Origin: DATFES01 sp035457725
GTDB lineage: Bacteria; Pseudomonadota; Alphaproteobacteria; CACIAM-22H2
Direction: 5' to 3'
NCBI GenBank assembly: GCA_035457725.1
Contig: DATIBC010000025.1
Location: 1-51,251 of the forward strand
DNA length: 51,251 nucleotides
The notes under the pieces were generated by a model. The model ran no database searches, had not been told where the DNA came from, and saw only the letters and a list, made by a program, of their open reading frames with translations. Position 1 is the first letter of the stretch. Every line of letters begins with the position of its first letter. The position numbers and the translations under genes are program-made. Shown here in pieces: positions 17,157 to 24,877 of the stretch.

Positions 17157-17918
17157 CTAAAACAGGCTCGTTTGGCGATCGTCCTTTTTCTTTCCCCGCG
17201 CGGCCGCATCGCGCGAACGCCCGGGCGCTGTGGTCCCGGTGAGCATCTCTCCCGCGGCGACCGGCTCGACGCATTTTTCGTCGTCATGCTTGACGTCGTT
17301 GACCCATGTCGACACGCGCGTCGCCTGCCACCACTCCGACGGCGAGGGACGCAGCAAGTTCGCGGCGTCGGCGCCGGGATCCAGCCACTGCGCGTGATCC
17401 TCGGCAGCGACGACGACCGGCGAGCGATGATGGAATTGCGCCATGAACTGGTTGGCGTCGGTGGTGATGATGGCGAACGTCTCGAGCGTGCCGCCTTCGG
17501 GCGGAACCCAACGCTCCCACAGGCCGGCGAAGGCAAACGGTGCCCCATCCTTGAGGCGGAGCAGGACCGGCTGCTTGGGTCGCGTCGCGCCGACCGTTTG
17601 CCATTCGTAGAAGCCATCGGCCGGCACAAGGCAGCGCCGGGCCTTGTAGGCGGCGCGAAACGCCGGCTTCGTCGCCACCGTTTCGGCGCGCGCGTTGATC
17701 ATTTTACTGCCGATCGATCGATCTTCGGCCCAGTACGGCACCAGGCCCCAGCGCAGCGCGGACAATTCACGCTCGCCGCCGCCGCCGAGCCGGACCACTG
17801 CTGCTTCTTGGGTCGGCGCGACGTTCCAGCGCGGGCGCAAATTGAGCGCGGGGCCAGCGAAGCGGAACAGCTGGCGCAGCGCCTCGACGGGCGTGGTGAG
17901 CGCGTATCGACCGCACAT
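17157..17918 (-). CDS. SOS response-associated peptidase (SRAP, YedK/HMCES)
   Basis: A 253-residue SRAP protein, which shields abasic sites in single-stranded DNA by forming a covalent thiazolidine link through Cys2. All key residues are visible: Cys2 in MCGRY (exposed after removal of Met1), Asn75 in MINARAET, Glu105 in GFYEW, and the active-site His163 in HHRSP. I chose the ATG at 17918 because Cys2 must follow the start. The C-terminal 40 residues are charged and variable. It is divergent from the molybdenum hydroxylase gene, with 109 bases between them. Confidence 0.95.
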   Translation of the reverse strand: MCGRYALTTPVEALRQLFRFAGPALNLRPRWNVAPTQEAAVVRLGGGGERELSALRWGLVPYWAEDRSIGSKMINARAETVATKPAFRAAYKARRCLVPADGFYEWQTVGATRPKQPVLLRLKDGAPFAFAGLWERWVPPEGGTLETFAIITTDANQFMAQFHHRSPVVVAAEDHAQWLDPGADAANLLRPSPSEWWQATRVSTWVNDVKHDDEKCVEPVAAGEMLTGTTAPGRSRDAAARGKKKDDRQTSLF

Positions 17919-18027
17919 TACGATCCATTGAGTATCCCCTTCAATGCCGGACTTGCCAAGGATCACGACGCTATATTTTAATCCGCGCGTATCCCGTCAA
18001 TCGTTCGCCACCCGAGGACCACCGTCG

Positions 18028-20370
18028 ATGACAAAATTCGGAATCGGCCAGCCGGTGCGCCGCATCGAGGACGCGCGGTTGCTCGCTGGCGGCGGGCGTT
18101 ACACCGACGACATCAATCTGCCGCGCCAGGCGTATGCGTTTTTCCTACGTTCGCCGCACGCCCATGCCGCGCTCGAACGCATCGACAGCGCCGCCGCCCG
18201 TCGCGCGCGCGGCGTGCTCGGCGTTTTCGTCGGCGACGATCTGGTGAAGGCCGGCGTCGGCGCGATCCCCTGCGCCACGCCACTCGACAACCGCGACGGC
18301 ACGGCGATGAAGATTCCCGATCGCCATGCCATCGCCGTCGGCCGCGTGCGCTATGTCGGCGAGATCGTCGCCCTCGTCGTCGCCGAAAGCCTCGCCGAGG
18401 CGAGGGACGCCGCCGAGATGATCGAGGTCGACTATGCCTCCCTGCCCGCGGTCGTCGACACCGCCGGCGCGCTGGCGTCCGGCGCGCCGCAAATCTGGGG
18501 GTTCGCCAAGGGCAACCAGGTGTTCGACTGGACGATGGGCGACGAGGCGAAAACCAAGGCCGCTTTCGCCAAGGCGGCACGCGTCGTCGCGATCGATCTG
18601 ATCAACAATCGCGTGGTCCCGAGTTCGCTCGAGCCGCGCGGCGCGATCGGCGACTATTCTCCGGCGGACGGCCGCTTGACGCTCTTTTGTTCGAGCCAGG
18701 GCGGCTGGAGCATCAAGCAGCTTCTCGCCGCCGACATCTTCAAGCTGCCGCCGCGGCAAATCCGCGTCGTCACGCCGGACGTCGGCGGCGGCTTCGGCAT
18801 GAAGCTGTTCACCTACCCCGAATACGTCGCGGTCTTGTTCGCGGCGCGGGCGCTGCGGCGTCCGGTCAAGTGGTCGGGCGAGCGCAGCGAAGCGTTCCTG
18901 GCCGACACGCACGGCCGCGATCACGTCACGCACGCCGAGCTGGCCCTCGACAAGGACGCCAAGTTCATCGGTCTCCATGTCCGAACGACGGCCAATCTCG
19001 GGGCATATCTGTCGAACTACGCGCCTTTCATCCCGACGGGCGCCGGCACGGCGATGCTGGCCGGCGTCTACACCACGCCGGCGATCTTCGTCGAGGTGAC
19101 CGGGGTCTACACCAATACCGCGCCGCTCGACGCCTATCGCGGCGCCGGCCGGCCCGAGGCCAACTATGTCGTCGAGCGCCTGGTCGATGCGGCGGCGCGC
19201 GAGCTTGGGATGCCGTGCGATGAGTTGCGGCGGCGGAACTTCATTCCATCCTCGGCGATGCCCTATAAGACCGCCCTCGACGCGACCTACGACAGCGGCG
19301 AATTCGCGCGCAACATGAGCGACGCGATGAAAAACGCCGATTGGGCGGGCTTTGCGGCACGGCGCGCCGCGGCGGCCAAGCGCGGGCGGCTACGCGGCAT
19401 CGGCATGGCGACCTACATCGAAGCGTGCGGGGGCGGCCCCGACGAGAGCGCGCAGATTCGCTTCGATGCCTCAGGCAACGTGACGATCCTGGTCGGCGGC
19501 CAGAGCAACGGCCAGGGGCATGAGACATTCTATGCCCAACTCGCCGCCGACCGGCTCGGGACGCCGTTCGAGCAAATCCGCGTGGTTCAGGGCGATACCG
19601 ATCAGATCGTCTACGGCAATTCGACGGGCGGCAGCCGGGCGTTGGCCGTCGGCGGCTCGGCAGTGTTGGGCGCCGCGGACCGGATCATCGCCAAGGGCAA
19701 GAAATTCGCCGCCCATCTGCTCGAAGCGTCGGAAGCCGACATCGAGTTCAAAAGCGGCGTGTTCGCGATCGCCGGGACCGACCGGCGCAAGACGATCGGC
19801 GAGATCGCGCAGGCGAGCTTCGACATGGCGAACCTGCCCAAGAACCTGTCGCCGGGACTCGAGGAGAGCGCCAACTTCCTTTCGCCGGCTTCGACGTATC
19901 CCAACGGTTGCCACATCTGCGAGCTTGAGATCGATCAAGCCACCGGAACGGTCGAAATCGTGCGCTATACGATCGTCGACGATTTCGGGCGCGTGGTGAA
20001 TCCGCTGACGCTCGCCGGTCAAGTTCACGGCGGCACGGCGCAGGGCATCGGACAAGCGCTCTATGAACGCTGCGTCTACGACACCCAGTCGGGGCAGCTC
20101 GTGACCGGCTCGTTCATGGACTATTGCCTGCCGCGCGCCGATGGCGTGCCGGAGTTCGCCTTCTCGTACAACGAAGTGCCATGCGCGGCCAACCCGCTTG
20201 GCGTAAAGGGCAGCGGCGAGGCGGGCGCGATTGGCGCGCCGCCAGCGGTGATCAACGCCATCGTCGATGCGCTGGCGCCGCTTGGGTTGCGTCACATCGA
20301 CATGCCGGCGACGCCGGAGAAGATCTGGCGGGCGATCCAGTCGGCTCCGTCGCGCCAGGCGGCCGAGTGA
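18028..20370 (+). CDS. Xanthine dehydrogenase family molybdopterin-binding subunit (CoxL-like, form II)
   Basis: A 780-residue large subunit of the molybdenum hydroxylase superfamily, which hydroxylates aldehydes, purines or N-heterocycles. Seen: the N-terminal domain start GQPVRRIEDARLLAGGGRY, GGGFGMK in the molybdopterin region, the active-site loop AYRGAGR (369-375), which marks form II rather than true CO dehydrogenase (AYRCSFR), and catalytic Glu731 in GSGEAGAIG. The iron-sulfur and FAD subunits that normally accompany it are not nearby. It overlaps the next gene by 4 bases. I chose the ATG at 18028 with CGAGGA upstream. Confidence 0.93.
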   Translation: MTKFGIGQPVRRIEDARLLAGGGRYTDDINLPRQAYAFFLRSPHAHAALERIDSAAARRARGVLGVFVGDDLVKAGVGAIPCATPLDNRDGTAMKIPDRHAIAVGRVRYVGEIVALVVAESLAEARDAAEMIEVDYASLPAVVDTAGALASGAPQIWGFAKGNQVFDWTMGDEAKTKAAFAKAARVVAIDLINNRVVPSSLEPRGAIGDYSPADGRLTLFCSSQGGWSIKQLLAADIFKLPPRQIRVVTPDVGGGFGMKLFTYPEYVAVLFAARALRRPVKWSGERSEAFLADTHGRDHVTHAELALDKDAKFIGLHVRTTANLGAYLSNYAPFIPTGAGTAMLAGVYTTPAIFVEVTGVYTNTAPLDAYRGAGRPEANYVVERLVDAAARELGMPCDELRRRNFIPSSAMPYKTALDATYDSGEFARNMSDAMKNADWAGFAARRAAAAKRGRLRGIGMATYIEACGGGPDESAQIRFDASGNVTILVGGQSNGQGHETFYAQLAADRLGTPFEQIRVVQGDTDQIVYGNSTGGSRALAVGGSAVLGAADRIIAKGKKFAAHLLEASEADIEFKSGVFAIAGTDRRKTIGEIAQASFDMANLPKNLSPGLEESANFLSPASTYPNGCHICELEIDQATGTVEIVRYTIVDDFGRVVNPLTLAGQVHGGTAQGIGQALYERCVYDTQSGQLVTGSFMDYCLPRADGVPEFAFSYNEVPCAANPLGVKGSGEAGAIGAPPAVINAIVDALAPLGLRHIDMPATPEKIWRAIQSAPSRQAAE

Positions 20371-21161
20371 ACGGCCCCGCGATTGGCGGCCTGCCGGCGG
20401 ACTTGCTCGATCGGCTGACAGCGCTCGCCCGCCAAGCCGCCGAAGTCGCGCTTAGGTACTATCGCCGCGACCTCGCGGTGCGGAACAAGTCGGACGCCAC
20501 GCCGGTAACCGACGCCGACGTCGCGTCGGAAGCGGTCATCCTCGCTGGCTTGCGGCGGCTGACGCCGGAGATTCCGATTATCGCCGAGGAGTCCCTGGCG
20601 CGCGGCGAGACGCGGTGGAACGATGCCACGCCGCCGCGGCTGTTCTGGCTGGTCGATCCGCTCGACGGCACGCGCGAGTTCGTCGCTCGCAATGACGAGT
20701 TCTCGATCAACATCGGCCTTGCTGCCGATCGCCGCGCGGCGCTGGGCGTCGTGCATGCGCCGATTACCGGCGTCACCTACGGGACGGCCGGACGCGGCGA
20801 AGCCTTGATCTGGCGTGGCAACGGCGCGCCGGCGCCGATCCGCGCGCGCTCGGCTCCGTTGAGCGGGCTCGTCGTCCTGTCAAGTCGCAGCCATGGCGAT
20901 CGGGCGGCGCTCGACGCGTTCTTGTCGCAGTACAACGTCGCCGAGCGCCGTATGCTGGGCAGCGCGATCAAGTTCGGCGCGATCGCCGCCGGCGAAGCCG
21001 ATCTCTACCCGCGCTTTGGCCCGACGATGGAGTGGGACACTTGCGCCGGCCACGCAATCCTCGAGGCTGCCGGCGGCTTGGTCGTTACCGCCGCGGGCGC
21101 GCCGCTGTTGTATGGCAAGCCAGGATTCCGAAACCCCGATTTCGTCGCTCGCGGCGGGTGA
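20367..21161 (+). CDS. cysQ: 3'(2'),5'-bisphosphate nucleotidase CysQ-like (inositol monophosphatase family)
   Basis: A 264-residue Mg-dependent, lithium-sensitive type phosphatase. Seen: Glu74-Glu75 in IIAEES, and the metal motif DPLDGT (97-102) followed by REFV, where CysQ has KEF; the C-terminal metal Asp is in MEWDTCAGHAIL. CysQ removes the 3'-phosphate of PAP(S) in sulfate assimilation; another small-phosphate substrate remains possible. The GTG start at 20367 overlaps the TGA of the upstream gene in GTGA, so translation is probably coupled. Confidence 0.85.
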   Translation: MNGPAIGGLPADLLDRLTALARQAAEVALRYYRRDLAVRNKSDATPVTDADVASEAVILAGLRRLTPEIPIIAEESLARGETRWNDATPPRLFWLVDPLDGTREFVARNDEFSINIGLAADRRAALGVVHAPITGVTYGTAGRGEALIWRGNGAPAPIRARSAPLSGLVVLSSRSHGDRAALDAFLSQYNVAERRMLGSAIKFGAIAAGEADLYPRFGPTMEWDTCAGHAILEAAGGLVVTAAGAPLLYGKPGFRNPDFVARGG

Positions 21162-21221
21162 TCGACCGCGACATCATCGCGAGCCTGGGGAGGGACGAAG
21201 GACGAGGACCGACCGCACGCT

Positions 21222-21261
21222 TCGCCGTTCGACTCGCGTGCCCATCCTCATGCCGAGCCCA
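21222..21261. repeat. Dispersed intergenic repeat, second copy of the 13914-13957 sequence
   Basis: Shares CGACTCGC, GCCCATCC, CATG and CCGAGCC in the same order with 13914-13957. It lies directly before two full palindromic units, so it may be part of a longer mosaic repeat. Confidence 0.5.
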
Positions 21262-21297
21262 TCGAGGCATCGCCGATTAGCATCCACCGCGTCCTTC

Positions 21298-21363
21298 GTC
21301 CCTCGACAAGCTCGGGACGAGGGCGCGGAAACCAAAAAATCCTCACGCTGAGCTTGTCGAAGC
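21298..21363. repeat. Palindromic intergenic element, unit 1
   Basis: Left arm CCTCGACAAGCTCGGGACGAG and right arm CTGAGCTTGTCGAAG are near-inverted copies separated by an A-rich middle. It matches the other units at 21381, 29720, 32869 and 38438. Confidence 0.75.
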
Positions 21364-21380
21364 GTAATGACCGTCCCTCC

Positions 21381-21443
21381 TCGTCCTTCGACAGACTCAA
21401 GACAAGCATGCAAAAAAGCCCTCATGGTGAGCCTGTCGAACCA
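21381..21443. repeat. Palindromic intergenic element, unit 2
   Basis: Arms CCTTCGACAGACTCAAGAC and GTGAGCCTGTCGAACCAT face each other around an A-rich middle. It is 17 bases from unit 1 in the same orientation, forming a tandem pair. Confidence 0.75.
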
Positions 21444-21719
21444 TCAAGGCATGAAACGTGATCACATTCGAAGAGATCAGACTCTAGGCGGACGAACTCG
21501 TAGTCGACCGCCGGCTCCTCGGAAATCGACAAGTCGCGAAACGCCCGCGTACCCGGAGCGCCGGGGATTAATAGTTCGCCCAAATGCGGCTCCACGACGT
21601 TTTTCAGATTGCGCGAGCTTCCGACGCCAAGGCGGCGATTCGCCAATCAATTTCTTGGCGCGTCGCGATGGTCGTCGTGGAGCGACGCCTGACGTGCAAA
21701 TTTTTCATGTCGATGTTAC
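21444..21719. other. Intergenic region between the repeats and the structured RNA
   Basis: No convincing gene. A short minus-strand frame (21422-21646) reads protein-like in places (NLKNVVEPHLGELLIPGAPG) and could be the remnant of a lost gene, but it has no recognisable family, and one end runs into repeat unit 2. Confidence 0.3.
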
Positions 21720-21748
21720 TTGAGCATTCTCCCTCCGAGTCTTAAATT
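21720..21748 (+). promoter_or_regulatory. Sigma-70-type promoter of the structured RNA
   Basis: -35 box TTGAGC (21720-21725), 17-base spacer, -10 box TAAATT (21743-21748). The predicted start, about 7 bases downstream, falls on the first base of hairpin 1 at 21755. Confidence 0.55.
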
Positions 21749-21754
21749 ATGAGC

Positions 21755-21892
21755 GTGGTCGCATAGCGATCACGTTAAAGCCGCCGCATATCGATGCGGT
21801 GACTCCGGTCGGCATCATGCCCGGGATGGTGCACGAACCAAGAGCGATCATCATGATCAAGGGAGCCGTCGCCAGGAGGTGACGGCTCTTTT
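21755..21892 (+). ncRNA. Structured RNA: small RNA or leader/attenuator upstream of dapB
   Basis: About 138 bases bounded by a promoter and an intrinsic terminator. It contains hairpin 1 (21755-21762 with 21766-21773, 8 bp), hairpin 2 (21784-21789 with 21794-21799, 6 bp, loop ATCG), hairpin 3 (21812-21818 with 21826-21832, 7 bp with one G-T), a short palindrome GATCATCATGATC (21846-21858), and the terminator. GCCG at 21780-21783 can also pair with CGGC at 21810-21813, competing with hairpin 3. No reading frame of useful length lies inside. I do not recognise the family; it may be a free small RNA or a transcription attenuator for dapB, which starts 60 bases after the T-run. Confidence 0.5.
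21863..21892 (+). terminator. Intrinsic terminator of the structured RNA
   Basis: An 11-bp stem (21863-21873 with 21878-21888, one G-T pair), loop AGGA, followed directly by TTTT. Confidence 0.85.
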
Positions 21893-21952
21893 GCATCGCG
21901 CCCAATCCGGGTACCTTCCGCGGCCCCTAATGCGGTTCAAGGAAGATCAGCG

Positions 21953-22762
21953 ATGACATTGCGAATCTGCGTCGGTGGCGCCACCGGCTGGGTGGGCAAG
22001 AGCCTGGTCTCGGCCATCGCCCGCGCCGACGATCTCGAACTCGCCGGGGCGATCGCCCGCCGACACGCCGGAGAGGACGCCGGCTCGGCGGCCGGCGGCG
22101 CGACGCTCGGCGTGGTAATCCGAGCGACGGTCGACGAGGCGCTTGCCGGCGGCGCCGACGTCTTCATCGACTACACCAAGCCCGACGCGGTCAAGGGCAA
22201 CGCGCTCGCCGCCATCGCCAAGGGCGTGGCGGTCGTGGTCGGCACCTCGGGCCTCACCGCCGACGATTACGCCGAGCTCGATCGCGCCGCGCGCGCCAAA
22301 CGCGTCGGCGTGATCGCCGCGGGAAATTTCTCTCTGACCGCCGCATTGCTGCAACACTGCGCGCTTCTCGCCGCACGGCACCTGCCGCAATGGGAGATCG
22401 TCGACTACGCCCACGCCGACAAGGTCGACGCGCCGAGCGGGACCGCGCGCGAGCTGGCGGAGCGGATGGCGCAGGTCAAGCGGCCGGCGATCGGCCGACC
22501 GCTCGATCAAGTACACGGCACGCGCGAAGCGCGCGGCGCGACGATCGAGGGTGTCCAGGTGCACTCGCTGCGCCTGCCGGGATTCGTCATCGCGTGCGAG
22601 GCGATCTTCGGGCTCCCCGACGAGCGCCTTGCCATCCGGCACGACGCCGGAACGAGCGCCGCGCCCTACATCGCCGGAACGCTGCTTGCCGCGCGCCGCG
22701 TCAAGGGCGTCGTCGGCCTGGTGCGCGGTCTCGATACGCTGCTGTTTGGCGACGCCGCGTGA
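21953..22762 (+). CDS. dapB: 4-hydroxy-tetrahydrodipicolinate reductase (DapB)-like protein
   Basis: A 269-residue NAD(P)-dependent reductase of the lysine/diaminopimelate pathway. Seen: GGATGWVG near residues 8-15, DYTKPDAV, VVGTSGL, the core AGNFSLTAALL, KVDAPSGTA (157-165), and a C-terminal FVIACEAIFGLPDERLAIRHDAG. The classical HHxxK active-site string is A153-H154-A-D-K157 here, so the first His is replaced, although the second His, the Lys and the PSGT loop are kept. This marks a divergent DapB-type protein; function as DapB is likely but not certain. ATG at 21953 with AAGGA 10 bases upstream. It overlaps the next gene in GTGA. Confidence 0.85.
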   Translation: MTLRICVGGATGWVGKSLVSAIARADDLELAGAIARRHAGEDAGSAAGGATLGVVIRATVDEALAGGADVFIDYTKPDAVKGNALAAIAKGVAVVVGTSGLTADDYAELDRAARAKRVGVIAAGNFSLTAALLQHCALLAARHLPQWEIVDYAHADKVDAPSGTARELAERMAQVKRPAIGRPLDQVHGTREARGATIEGVQVHSLRLPGFVIACEAIFGLPDERLAIRHDAGTSAAPYIAGTLLAARRVKGVVGLVRGLDTLLFGDAA

Positions 22763-23748
22763 GGCGTACGCGAGCTCATCATCGGCTCGCGTCGGCGACG
22801 CCCAACGCAATACGCCGCGCCGCGGCGCATTTGCGCGCTGGACGTCTCGTCGCCTTCCCAACCGAGACAGTCTACGGGCTCGGCGCCGACGCCGGCTCGG
22901 ATCGCGCGGTAGCCGCGATCTACGCCGCCAAGGCGCGGCCGAGGTTCAATCCGCTCATCGTCCATGTGCTGGACGCCGCCGCGGCGGCGAAGCTGGTCCA
23001 TTTCGACGCCAGGGCGCGGCGGCTGGCGCGCCGGTTCTGGCCCGGGCCGCTAACGATGGTCCTGCCGCGCCGGGCCAACGCTAAGATTTCATGGCTGGCG
23101 TCCGCCGGGCTCGACACGCTGGGCGTGCGCGTTCCCGATCACCCTGTCGCGATCGCGCTGCTGCGCGCGGCGCGCCGGCCGCTGGCCGCGCCGAGCGCCA
23201 ACCGGTCGGGCAAGATCAGCCCGACGTCGGCTGGCGATGTCGCCCGATCGCTCGGCGCGCGCGTCGCGATGATCCTCGACGGTGGTCCTTGCCGCGTCGG
23301 CATCGAATCGACGGTACTCGACCTCACGGGCCGGCGCGCGGTTCTGCTGCGGCCTGGCGGGGTGACGCGCGAAGCGCTCGAGCGCGTAATCGGCCGGATC
23401 GCGATCGCCGGAACGTCAAGCGACGCCGTGAGATCGCCCGGACAGCTCGCCAGTCATTACGCGCCAGGGCGGCCGGTGCGGCTCAAAGCGCGCCGCCCGC
23501 GACCTGGCGAGGCGTACCTTGCATTCGGGGCCGTCCCGCGTGGTGTCCCACCCGTCGCGCTGCGCAATCTATCGCCAAAGCGCGACCTCGCCGAGGCGGC
23601 GGCCAATCTCTTCGCTTTCCTGCGCGCCTTGGATCGGCCGCGATTTGCCGCCATCGCCGTCGCGCCGATCCCCGAGCGCGGGTTGGGCGCGGCGATCAAC
23701 GACCGCCTGCGCCGCGCCGCCGCGCCGCGGCGATCAGTAAAGAAATGA
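22759..23748 (+). CDS. L-threonylcarbamoyladenylate synthase (Sua5/YrdC/YwlC family)
   Basis: A 329-residue two-domain Sua5-type enzyme that makes threonylcarbamoyl-AMP for the t6A modification of tRNAs reading ANN codons. The YrdC domain shows FPTETVYGLGADA, KARPRFNPLIVHV, GPLTMVLPRR, LGVRVPDH and APSANRSGKISPT; the C-terminal Sua5 domain begins near SPGQLASHYAPGRPVRL. The GTG start at 22759 overlaps the dapB stop in GTGA and keeps the normal N-terminal length; upstream open frame is not protein-like. A strong terminator follows the stop immediately. Confidence 0.93.
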   Translation: MRRTRAHHRLASATPNAIRRAAAHLRAGRLVAFPTETVYGLGADAGSDRAVAAIYAAKARPRFNPLIVHVLDAAAAAKLVHFDARARRLARRFWPGPLTMVLPRRANAKISWLASAGLDTLGVRVPDHPVAIALLRAARRPLAAPSANRSGKISPTSAGDVARSLGARVAMILDGGPCRVGIESTVLDLTGRRAVLLRPGGVTREALERVIGRIAIAGTSSDAVRSPGQLASHYAPGRPVRLKARRPRPGEAYLAFGAVPRGVPPVALRNLSPKRDLAEAAANLFAFLRALDRPRFAAIAVAPIPERGLGAAINDRLRRAAAPRRSVKK

Positions 23749-23775
23749 GGGGGCCGACGGTCGGCCCCCTTCATT
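23749..23775. terminator. Bidirectional intrinsic terminator
   Basis: A 9-bp perfect stem, GGGGGCCGA (23749-23757) with TCGGCCCCC (23761-23769), loop CGG, followed by TTCATT on the plus strand and TCATTTCTTT on the minus strand. It serves the converging Sua5 and outer-membrane protein genes. Confidence 0.8.
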
Positions 23776-23801
23776 TGGACGATCGGCGACGACGGCGGCG
23801 C

Positions 23802-24686
23802 TTATCGGGGCGAGCCGCCGAACAGGGTGTTGAGCGGAAAACGCGCGCGGGCGCCGAACACGTCGACGGCCAAATCCGCCCGAACCGGATCGACCGGAAA
23901 CGTTTCCGAGGAGGAGCCGAACGGGCTGTTGAATTGAATAGTCGCATCGCCGCCGCGGGTGCTCACCCGGCCGAGATCCTGGTGAAGGAAGAAAATGTCG
24001 ATGACTGGCCCGTTCGGACCATCGAGAGGAATCGAGAAGCCGGCAGTGGCGCCCCAGGTAAAATTCGTTTCGGTCCCACCCGGTAGATCCGCCCGCAAGT
24101 TAAACGAGCCGGACTCGACTTTCGAATGAACATTGGACAGACGATTGCGAGTCACCCCGACGCCGCCGCCAAGGAAAGGTTGCACGTAGCGCGGAAGCTC
24201 GAACACCTTGTTGATATCGACATAGACCCAAAACTCGACCTTGGTGAACTGCGCGTCGGCATGAAATATCTCGGTGATTCCAGGCCCCGCGGCGTTCAAC
24301 GTGCTGAACGCGGAGGTATCGACGAGCGGCCCTTCAAACTGGAGGTTGTTGCCGTGGAAGACTTCGATGGCGCCGCGGAACGGCCCGCCAAGCGGCGTGC
24401 CGACGCCGAGATTGATGACCGCTCCGGAATCGCCGAAATCTCCGGGCGCATTGAAATCGCAGCCGAAGAACGAGTTCGGACTGTTGCAGTCCTGGTCGCG
24501 AAACGTCGTGTTGCGCGTCATGGCCACGCCGCCGCCGACGTGCAGCCAAAAAGTTCCGAATGGCTCCATCGACGGCGCGGCGCGATTCGACGTGCCCGGC
24601 GCCTCGCTATGCGACGAGGCGGCCGCATCGCCGACAAAGCCAAGTCCCAACAGCGCTGCGGCGCCGAGAAGTGTGGTGATTTTCAT
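23802..24686 (-). CDS. Outer-membrane beta-barrel protein
   Basis: A 294-residue exported protein. It has a signal peptide (MKITTLLGAAALLGLGFVG, cleavage near AAA-SS) and a mature part rich in alternating aromatic/Gly strands typical of an OmpA/OmpW-like barrel: TFWLHVGGGVAMTRN, VQPFLGGGVGVTRNRLSN, FTWGATAGFSIPL and VIDIFFLHQDLG. Two cysteines (DCNSPNSFFGCDF) could form a disulfide in an extracellular loop. It ends in RARFPLNTLFGGSPR without the usual C-terminal Phe. Cargo or function is unknown. Expressed alone, from a promoter at 24723-24751. Confidence 0.75.
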   Translation of the reverse strand: MKITTLLGAAALLGLGFVGDAAASSHSEAPGTSNRAAPSMEPFGTFWLHVGGGVAMTRNTTFRDQDCNSPNSFFGCDFNAPGDFGDSGAVINLGVGTPLGGPFRGAIEVFHGNNLQFEGPLVDTSAFSTLNAAGPGITEIFHADAQFTKVEFWVYVDINKVFELPRYVQPFLGGGVGVTRNRLSNVHSKVESGSFNLRADLPGGTETNFTWGATAGFSIPLDGPNGPVIDIFFLHQDLGRVSTRGGDATIQFNSPFGSSSETFPVDPVRADLAVDVFGARARFPLNTLFGGSPR

Positions 24687-24722
24687 TTACTTGCCCCCTG
24701 TTTGTCTTGTTTTGACTTGGCG

Positions 24723-24751
24723 GTGTTATCAGCATTCGGAGTCATTATCAA
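24723..24751 (-). promoter_or_regulatory. Putative promoter of the outer-membrane protein gene
   Basis: Minus-strand -35 TTGATA (24746-24751) and -10 TAACAC (24723-24728) with a 17-base spacer, in an AT-rich stretch about 37 bases from the start codon. GGGGG serves as ribosome binding site 10 bases before the ATG at 24686. Confidence 0.4.
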
Positions 24752-24877
24752 ATAAGACGCCTCTAATATTTATTTAACTTGCCACTGACGCCTGGTTTCA
24801 TTTGCCGAAACGGCGTAGTGGAGCGTTCGCGGCCCAGACTTGCCGCGTTGGCGCGCGTGGTTTAGGTCTGTCGTGCG

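Noticed and set aside
21422..21646. 74-residue minus-strand frame with some protein-like segments
   Set aside because: No recognisable family, no ribosome site, one end in a repeat; at most a gene remnant.
21367..21723. 118-residue plus-strand open frame
   Set aside because: Begins inside the palindromic elements; the MVSLSNH start is a typical translation of the repeat arm.
21755..21892. Lysine or SAM riboswitch upstream of dapB
   Set aside because: The hairpin layout does not match the lysine riboswitch, and the conserved strings I remember for SAM-II are not present; left as an unassigned RNA.
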